Assembly: GCA_937923745.1 (NCBI GenBank)
Contig: CALDUO010000167.1
Span: 1 to 40,281, forward strand
DNA length: 40,281 nt
Direction: 5' to 3'
Source: an uncultured Granulosicoccaceae bacterium
GTDB lineage: Bacteria > Pseudomonadota > Gammaproteobacteria > Granulosicoccales > Granulosicoccaceae
Below, in pieces: positions 34,898 through 40,281 of this stretch (its first letter is position 1; every line of letters starts with the position of its first letter). The position numbers and the translations under genes were made by a program. The notes beneath the pieces are model-generated. The model saw nothing but the letters and a program-made list of their open reading frames with translations. It ran no database searches and was not told the origin of the DNA.

Positions 34898-36315
34898 TAT
34901 TCAATAACCAGTGTCTTAAGGAAGGCGATGATAGCGATTTGATCTTCACGGGTTGCAGCGGCATAAGCGTCGCGGGATGTCCGAGCATCACCACCGTGAG
35001 CCAGAATGATTTCATCAAGCGCGGTGAAGTCGTTACGATGACCATAAGGTGCGGTCGATGCTATGCCCCATAGCTCGGATGTCATGAATACATCCCGGCC
35101 CACAAATCGTTGCGACAGTAGTTCGTTTCCGAGTAACGTGTTAACTCTATCGGTCATGGTGTGGCGTTTGAGATCACCGAAGAGTGGCACCAGTACATGG
35201 CCATTTTCATTACGTGGTAATTGCTGTGTCCACTCCAATAATGCCAAATCATAAACAGCGGGTGCCTCTACCTGCTGACTGTTCAGCGTGCCTGCAACAT
35301 CAAATGGGCCCGGGTCATTAAACTTCAGCGAGGTTAGCGGGAGCTCGGTGCGATGACAATCGGCACAACCCTGTGATTTAAATGCCTCTTTACCGAGTGT
35401 CGCCGCTGCATGCCATTCAGCGTTTTCAGGCACCTTCTCGAGTGGTACCCGTAACGTGGCTTGCCACGCAACCAGAGCGGAGATGTTGTCTGCCGAGAGT
35501 TCGTTAATTACGCCGTCAGCATCGAAGTCGCCTTCGCCGGTCCAGCGTGTACCAAAACGTTCGGTCGCCTGCATACCGTGATGGTGATTCATCGCATTCA
35601 CTGTAAACTGCCTAAGCGATGTCATCACACCCTTTTGGCTAAATGGCCTGACGACAAGATCAGTATCAATACCGTCGATTTTACGCAAATCAACGAGCCC
35701 GTCGGGCAAGGCAGTGATTGATCCGAACGAGACACCTTTTGTTACCAGCGGCGCTTTGACTGCAACGCCTTCGGTGGCAGCTTTGTGCAAGGCATCGTTT
35801 CGTATTTTTACCAGCTCGGCGCTCATCTCACGTGCCAGCAGTTCAATCAACCCGGCACCCAGTAAATGATTGGTGCCACGCTCATTGGAAAACTGCGGGT
35901 CACTGGTATCAAAGTTTGCGTTCGCAAAACCCTCGGATACGAATACGTTTGTCACGAAGTCACCGGCGCCGCCAATGACAGGGTCGTTGTGGCACGAAGA
36001 GCAAGCTTGAGCATCGGGACCGGCCAATCGCGCGAACTGCTGGTCGTTCAGGTGTCGTTGCTTGGTTGGAATTATGGCTTGAGTGGCACCGGGTCTGCCG
36101 GCACCTTCGCGTTTGTTAAACTTGGCTACGAACAACGTTTCGCCTTCTTCGATCAGTTGATCCAGTGCTTCCTTTGAAAGCTCCCCCGCAGGCGCTGCGG
36201 TTGTCCCACCCAAAAGGACGCCATCGTCCTCCCAAGGGAGCATTGATTCAGCCAGTGCAGCTGACATGAAAGTGGCTGTTACTGCGCTGGCCATTAGGCT
36301 AAATACCGTCTTCAA
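34897..36315 (-). CDS. Exported di-heme cytochrome c, DHOR family
   Basis: 472 residues with a signal peptide (cleaved near SAALAES). It contains two heme-binding motifs, CSSCH (105-109) and CADCH (317-321). RLAGPDAQACSSCHNDPVIGGAG and SQGCADCHRTELP, plus the late PYGHRNDF-type segment, match the di-heme oxidoreductase ('thiol oxidoreductase', DHOR) family related to MauG/CcpA peroxidases. The start is TTG 36315, with GGAG seven bases before it. This start overlaps the stop of the ROK gene by four bases (TTGA). It is expected to move electrons in the periplasm, possibly modifying or partnering the CRTAC1-like protein encoded next. Confidence 0.88.
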   Translation of the reverse strand: MKTVFSLMASAVTATFMSAALAESMLPWEDDGVLLGGTTAAPAGELSKEALDQLIEEGETLFVAKFNKREGAGRPGATQAIIPTKQRHLNDQQFARLAGPDAQACSSCHNDPVIGGAGDFVTNVFVSEGFANANFDTSDPQFSNERGTNHLLGAGLIELLAREMSAELVKIRNDALHKAATEGVAVKAPLVTKGVSFGSITALPDGLVDLRKIDGIDTDLVVRPFSQKGVMTSLRQFTVNAMNHHHGMQATERFGTRWTGEGDFDADGVINELSADNISALVAWQATLRVPLEKVPENAEWHAAATLGKEAFKSQGCADCHRTELPLTSLKFNDPGPFDVAGTLNSQQVEAPAVYDLALLEWTQQLPRNENGHVLVPLFGDLKRHTMTDRVNTLLGNELLSQRFVGRDVFMTSELWGIASTAPYGHRNDFTALDEIILAHGGDARTSRDAYAAATREDQIAIIAFLKTLVIE

Positions 36316-37538
36316 GACAGAACTCCATTGGTTAATCGATTGTTGGCAATTTGCTGATCGTGATGTTGTAGCGCAGTGAGCATACCGCCCTCAAGCACAA
36401 GTTGCCCGACCTCCTGAAAGCAGTCAAATTCAATCGGTTGTTCGTTATTGAAGGTGGGTGAGTTGTCGATACTCTGGCGGATAGACTTTTCCATTTGTTC
36501 AAAAAAAATGGTGCCACTGCCCACAAGTACAATCGGAAAACTATCAACCAGCGCAAACAGGCTGGCAAGCCCGGTGCCTATCGCCGCACCTGCAGATTCA
36601 ATGGCAGCGATCGCATCGACATCGCCTTGTTTGGCAGCGGTGGATATTTTTTCGAGGTCAGAGGCAAAAATAATTTCGGCTAAGTTGGTTTCGCCAGACT
36701 GAGGGTTCGCGCGCCGACTGATCGCATAATCGCCCGCATAGGCCTCAATGCACCCTCTACTGCCACAACGACACAGGTCACCATTCGGCATATAAGTCAT
36801 GTGGCCAAATTCTATGCCAGACGAGTGTGTGCCATTGATAATTGAATTCTGAATATAAAGACCCATCCCAACACCATGGTCGAGTAAAACCGTACCAAAA
36901 TTCTCGCCCAATTTGTCGGGGTCTCGTTGATGCAATGCTGTCGCTATCAAGTCGCAGTCGTTTGACACCCGTGTGGGTACGCCGAACTCGGACTCCAACC
37001 ACCGCTGTACAGGTATTTCGCGTTGGCTGGTCATTGGTGACCAAATAATAGCGGTGCCACCAGCGTCTATTACACCCTGAGCGCCAACAGTCAGGCGACA
37101 AAGATTTTGTCTGGTGTACGATGATGGTTGTAGAGCCAGATCAATACAATCAGACAGCGTCTGTTTCATGTCGTCAGCACTGAGATTTTGCGTGGCGATG
37201 TCGACAGCATGTTCTGCGATGGAGTTGCCGGCGTAATCAGTAATGATCACCGCCACTCGGTTAAACTTAAAATAGACGGCGCCGACGATGGCAAAGTCCG
37301 GATTCAGGGTCAGAGAGACTTGGGGCCTGCCCCTCGCGGCGATGGTGGCGCCCTCGGGTTCGGTCTGCCTGACTACACCTTCTTCAAGAAGGTTGGCAGT
37401 AATGGTTGATACCGTTGCGGGGCTTAACCCGGTGGCTGCGCTGATGTCGGTTCGAGAGGCGATGCGTTGTTGTCGCAACACCTCCAGTACACGACTTCTG
37501 TTCTGGCTGCGCAGGTCATCTGAGCGAACTGCATTCAC
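36312..37538 (-). CDS. ROK-family transcriptional regulator (XylR-like)
   Basis: 408 residues from GTG 37538, which has AAGGAG eight bases upstream. An ATG at 37625 is possible, but its extra 29 residues are not family-like. The N-terminal winged helix includes SRTDISAATGLSPATVSTI. The ROK domain holds DHGVGMGLYIQN and the zinc-binding GHMTYMPNGDLCRCGSRGC (one His and three Cys). ROK repressors bind a sugar or sugar phosphate and release DNA. It is divergent from xylF, with a 27-bp palindrome in the shared region, so it probably represses the importer when xylose or a similar sugar is absent. Its own operon continues into the two periplasmic redox-type genes. Confidence 0.9.
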   Translation of the reverse strand: MNAVRSDDLRSQNRSRVLEVLRQQRIASRTDISAATGLSPATVSTITANLLEEGVVRQTEPEGATIAARGRPQVSLTLNPDFAIVGAVYFKFNRVAVIITDYAGNSIAEHAVDIATQNLSADDMKQTLSDCIDLALQPSSYTRQNLCRLTVGAQGVIDAGGTAIIWSPMTSQREIPVQRWLESEFGVPTRVSNDCDLIATALHQRDPDKLGENFGTVLLDHGVGMGLYIQNSIINGTHSSGIEFGHMTYMPNGDLCRCGSRGCIEAYAGDYAISRRANPQSGETNLAEIIFASDLEKISTAAKQGDVDAIAAIESAGAAIGTGLASLFALVDSFPIVLVGSGTIFFEQMEKSIRQSIDNSPTFNNEQPIEFDCFQEVGQLVLEGGMLTALQHHDQQIANNRLTNGVLS

Positions 37539-37645
37539 AAATGAGCTCCTTTTGGGGCGATTAGGTCGCAGTAGAAACAAATGCAGTGCGTGTGGTTGTA
37601 TGAGTACATAATTAAATGTTGACATACCATCCCCATTTAGGCGAG

Positions 37646-37672
37646 TATTTATTTCGTGTCTCGAAGTAAATA
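37646..37672. promoter_or_regulatory. Probable ROK operator
   Basis: Arms TATTTATTTCG (37646-37656) and CGAAGTAAATA (37662-37672) are complementary at 10 of 11 positions around a 5-base spacer. The site lies in the region shared by the divergent ROK gene and xylF. ROK repressors of sugar genes bind AT-rich dyads of this size. A TTGACA box occurs at 37619-37624, but a convincing -10 at normal distance is not clear. Confidence 0.7.
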
Positions 37673-37799
37673 GTAGAAGTGTGTCCGGTTCCACTGGTTT
37701 TCTCCCGTGAACCAAGCTCACCCAAGCTCGTTTACTACACCAGAGTCCGAAGAAAAAACAGTCCAAATAGAACAAAGTTCACATACCAGAGGAATCTAA

Positions 37800-38840
37800 A
37801 TGAACAAAATTACTTCTGCCCTCGTAGGGGCGGCGCTTCTGACGACAGCATCAACCGGCGTTGTCTTCGCAGAAGGCAAAACCGTTGGTGTTTCGTGGAA
37901 AGTTTTCCAGGAAGAGCGTTGGAAGCGTGACGAAGCCGTTATCAAGGAAATCGTCGAAGCCAATGGCGATACTTATATCTCTGCCGATGCGCAAGGTTCT
38001 GCTGCCAAGCAGCTCACCGACGTTGAGTCACTGATTGCCCAAGGCGCTGACGTACTGCTGATTGTTCCTTTCGACTCAGAAGCCATCATTCCGGCAGTTG
38101 AAAAAGCATCAGACGAAGGCATTCCAATGATTGCCTATGATGTTCAAATCGAGCACCCCGATTCACTCTACATTACGTTCGACAACGTTGGTGTTGGCCG
38201 GTTAATGGCTAAAACCATGCTTGAAAAAGGTAAGGACGAAGGCAACTTTGCATTCATCAAAGGTGACCAAGGCGATCCAAACGCGACCTTCTTGTTTGAA
38301 GGCATCATGGAAGTACTTCAGGAAAACATCGACAGTGGCAAAATCAACAACGTTTGTGAAGTATTCACCGATGGTTGGAAGCCTGAGAATGCACAGCGCA
38401 ACATGGAGCAATGCCTAACCTCTCAAGACAACAACGTCGACGCTGTTATCTCTCAAAACGACGGTATGGCTGGTGGTGCAATTGCTGCGCTTGAAGCACA
38501 GGGTATGTCCGGATCCGTACCGGTCACTGGTCAAGACGGTGACTTGGCTGCGCTGAATCGTGTAGCACGTGGCACACAGCTGGTCTCAGTCTGGAAAGAC
38601 TCTCGCGCACTTGGAAAAGTGGCTGCAGAAGCTGCTCTGATGCTGGCTGACGGCAAAAGCATGAGCGATGTCCCTAACACCGCACCGTTCTCCGGCGGCA
38701 AGCGCGGCGTTGAGGTGGTATCTATCCTGCTCGAGCCTACGCCAATTACAACTGACAACATGAACCTTGTCATTGACGCTGGCTGGATCGAAAAAGAGAA
38801 AGCTTGTGAAGGTGCAATGGACGGTGTTGCTGGTTGCTAA
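37800..38840 (+). CDS. xylF: Sugar ABC transporter substrate-binding protein (XylF-like)
   Basis: 346-residue periplasmic protein with a signal peptide cleaved after TGVVFAEG. The mature part is of the XylF/RbsB fold: KTVGVSWKVFQEERWKRDEAV, SLIAQGADVLLIVPFDSEAI, IKGDQGDPNATFLFEGI, and the VTGQDGD sugar-contacting region. It most resembles the D-xylose receptor. A good AGAGGA ribosome site and a run of common codons unlike most neighbours suggest high expression. A terminator hairpin separates it from the permease, the usual way to make excess binding protein. Regulated presumably by the divergent ROK protein. Substrate could also be a related pentose or hexose. Confidence 0.92.
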   Translation: MNKITSALVGAALLTTASTGVVFAEGKTVGVSWKVFQEERWKRDEAVIKEIVEANGDTYISADAQGSAAKQLTDVESLIAQGADVLLIVPFDSEAIIPAVEKASDEGIPMIAYDVQIEHPDSLYITFDNVGVGRLMAKTMLEKGKDEGNFAFIKGDQGDPNATFLFEGIMEVLQENIDSGKINNVCEVFTDGWKPENAQRNMEQCLTSQDNNVDAVISQNDGMAGGAIAALEAQGMSGSVPVTGQDGDLAALNRVARGTQLVSVWKDSRALGKVAAEAALMLADGKSMSDVPNTAPFSGGKRGVEVVSILLEPTPITTDNMNLVIDAGWIEKEKACEGAMDGVAGC

Positions 38841-38858
38841 ATAGCATTAGCAGGTAGG

Positions 38859-38893
38859 AAAGGCCGCACGATGTGTCGTGCGGCCTTTTTTTT
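38859..38893 (+). terminator. Intrinsic terminator/attenuator between xylF and xylH
   Basis: Perfect 13-bp stem AAAGGCCGCACGA / TCGTGCGGCCTTT with a TGTG loop, then an eight-T run. A very strong rho-independent terminator, but placed inside the operon. Partial read-through, or stabilisation of the xylF message, would set a high binding-protein to permease ratio. Confidence 0.93.
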
Positions 38894-38979
38894 GTTCTGA
38901 TTTTCCTGTCTGGCGCTCAATTTTTACAGTATTAGCAAGCCGCACAGATTGCAAAAAACAAGTATACGGGAGGATAAAG

Positions 38980-40281
38980 GTGTCAGATAATCCATCGGAC
39001 TATCAGGAAAGCCGATTAGTAAAATTTCTTAGAGCAACAGAGGTCGATACCCGGTTACTGGGTATGATTGGCGCTTTGTTGATCATTTGGCTCGGTTTTC
39101 ATTTTTATGGATACTTCGTCAATGATTACGGCGCGTTTCTGACGCCACGTAACTTATGGAATCTGTCAGTGCAAACATCATCTATCGCTGTCATGGCGAC
39201 CGGTATGGTGTTAATCATTGTCACCAGACACATCGACTTGTCGGTCGGCTCGCTTCTTGGTTTTGTCGCAATGATCATGGGTGTCATGCAGGTCTGGGTG
39301 TTGCCGCAGTACCTGGAGCTGGGGCATCCGGCAATCTGGATAATTACGGTCATCGTCGGTATCGCTTTCGGCACAATGATTGGTGCTTTCCAGGGCTTTC
39401 TGATTGCGTATCTGAGTATTCCGGCTTTTATTGTAACGCTGGGCGGGCTCTTGATCTGGCGCGGTGCTTCTTATCTGGTCGCACGGGGCGAAACCATTGC
39501 ACCGGTTGACCAAACATTCTCTTTGATCGGCGGTGGCCCTTATGGAACCGTTGGCGCAACTGGCTCTTGGATTGTTGGCATACTGGCTTGTATCGGTATC
39601 GTGTGGCTGTTGGTTTCAGGCCGAAAAGAACGCGTAAAATTTGGATTTCCCACTCGCCCAATGTGGGCAGAGTATTTGATTGGCGCTGTCGGCACTGGCT
39701 TTGTCATTGGGTCTGTGTTGGTTATGAACGCCTACCCTTGGCCAAAGGGTGTTGTCAGAAAGTACGCGGCTGCCAACAATATTCAGGTGCCGGAAGAAGG
39801 ACTGTTTATTTCGCACGGTTTCGCTATTCCTATCCTTATCGCGATTGCAGTTGGTATTGCCATGACATTCCTGGCGACCCGCACGCGTTTCGGCCGTTAT
39901 GTATTCGCAATTGGTGGCAACCCGGAAGCTGCTGAGCTTGCAGGCATCAATACCAAAAAAATGACCTTGCTCATTTTTGCGCTAATGGGTGCTTTGACCG
40001 CAGTGTCCGCAGTGATTGCCAGCGCACGCTTGAAATCAGCCACTCTGGCATTGGGCCAGTTTGACGAACTGTACGTTATTGCAGCAGCGGTTATTGGTGG
40101 TACTTCGTTCGCTGGTGGTATCGGTACGATCTATGGCGCAATTTTGGGTGCTCTGGTTATGCAGTCTTTGCAGTCGGGCATGGTCTTGATCGGATTTGAT
40201 GCAGCCATTCAGCAAATGGTGGTCGGAGGCGTGTTGGTACTCGCGGTCTATATCGACACTATCTATCGTCAGAAATCTACC
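38980..40281 (+). CDS. xylH: Sugar ABC transporter permease (XylH-like), 3'-truncated by the window
   Basis: GTG 38980 follows GGGAGGATAAAG, a strong ribosome site. The frame stays open for 434 codons to the last base, so the stop lies beyond the window. The translation opens MSDNPSDYQESRLVKFLRA. It then shows the branched-chain/ribose/xylose permease family pattern: IVTRHIDLSVGSLLG, FIVTLGGLLIWRGASYLV, a soluble insertion rich in charged residues (~205-260) typical of XylH, and GGNPEAAELAGIN followed by the ATPase-contacting region and AAAVIGGTSFAGGIGT. It forms the channel for the XylF-bound sugar; an XylG ATPase is expected nearby, outside the window. Confidence 0.93.
   Translation, partial: MSDNPSDYQESRLVKFLRATEVDTRLLGMIGALLIIWLGFHFYGYFVNDYGAFLTPRNLWNLSVQTSSIAVMATGMVLIIVTRHIDLSVGSLLGFVAMIMGVMQVWVLPQYLELGHPAIWIITVIVGIAFGTMIGAFQGFLIAYLSIPAFIVTLGGLLIWRGASYLVARGETIAPVDQTFSLIGGGPYGTVGATGSWIVGILACIGIVWLLVSGRKERVKFGFPTRPMWAEYLIGAVGTGFVIGSVLVMNAYPWPKGVVRKYAAANNIQVPEEGLFISHGFAIPILIAIAVGIAMTFLATRTRFGRYVFAIGGNPEAAELAGINTKKMTLLIFALMGALTAVSAVIASARLKSATLALGQFDELYVIAAAVIGGTSFAGGIGTIYGAILGALVMQSLQSGMVLIGFDAAIQQMVVGGVLVLAVYIDTIYRQKST

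Noticed and set aside
37539-37775. Longer starts for the ROK regulator (37625 or 37775)
   Set aside because: The GTG at 37538 has a strong AAGGAG site and gives the typical ROK N-terminus; the longer form would also cover the operator palindrome.

Overview
The window looks like a chromosomal stretch of a gammaproteobacterium, probably environmental or marine. The basis is the housekeeping gene set (yejEF, gabD, tdk, yaaA, glnK-amtB, ubiK, a comM-type ATPase, cobQ), of which UbiK and the glnK-amtB order are the most telling. Base composition is roughly balanced. I cannot name the genus. No rRNA, tRNA or CRISPR locus was seen.

Layout. 0-2 kb: the end of a YejABEF-type peptide importer. 2-7 kb: succinate-semialdehyde dehydrogenase, a threonine/serine dehydratase, thymidine kinase and a Cys/Met-metabolism PLP enzyme, apparently independent units. 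7-14 kb: a Fic-fold protein with a ruined catalytic motif, several small unrecognised membrane or exported proteins, a 5-copy array of a GACACCCAT motif, about 1 kb of gene-poor repeat-rich DNA, and an unusual overlapping pair (a membrane protein with a helical C-terminal domain plus a J-like protein lacking HPD). 14-22 kb: MATE exporter, YaaA, rhomboid protease, the nitrogen-regulated glnK-amtB operon with a clear sigma-54 promoter and an NtrC-like site, ubiK and a ComM-type ATPase. 22-31 kb is the most accessory-looking part: an AT-richer acyl-AMP ligase / acyl carrier protein / SGNH-like three-gene unit, an XdhC plus molybdopterin-binding/MocA fusion pair with no molybdoenzyme beside it, an excalibur-domain protein, and a REP-associated-type (Y1, HUH) transposase. 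That transposase has a direct array of GACACCCAT motifs on its left and inverted copies on its right, the last running into the 5' end of cobQ. 31-33 kb: cobQ and a 2OG-Fe(II) oxygenase. 33-40 kb: an operon in which a ROK regulator, a di-heme cytochrome c (DHOR type) and an FG-GAP/ASPIC-UnbV (CRTAC1-like) protein overlap by a few bases, transcribed divergently from a xylose-type sugar ABC importer (xylF, then xylH cut by the window end). A 27-bp palindrome between them is the likely ROK operator.

Two themes stand out. First, the GACACCCAT repeat system: a transposase bracketed by oppositely oriented motif arrays, with a solo array about 19 kb away. Second, many intergenic regions carry unrelated short tandem duplications (12, 15, 20 and 32 bp units). 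Some reach into gene ends (gabD) or lie inside coding sequence (yejF).
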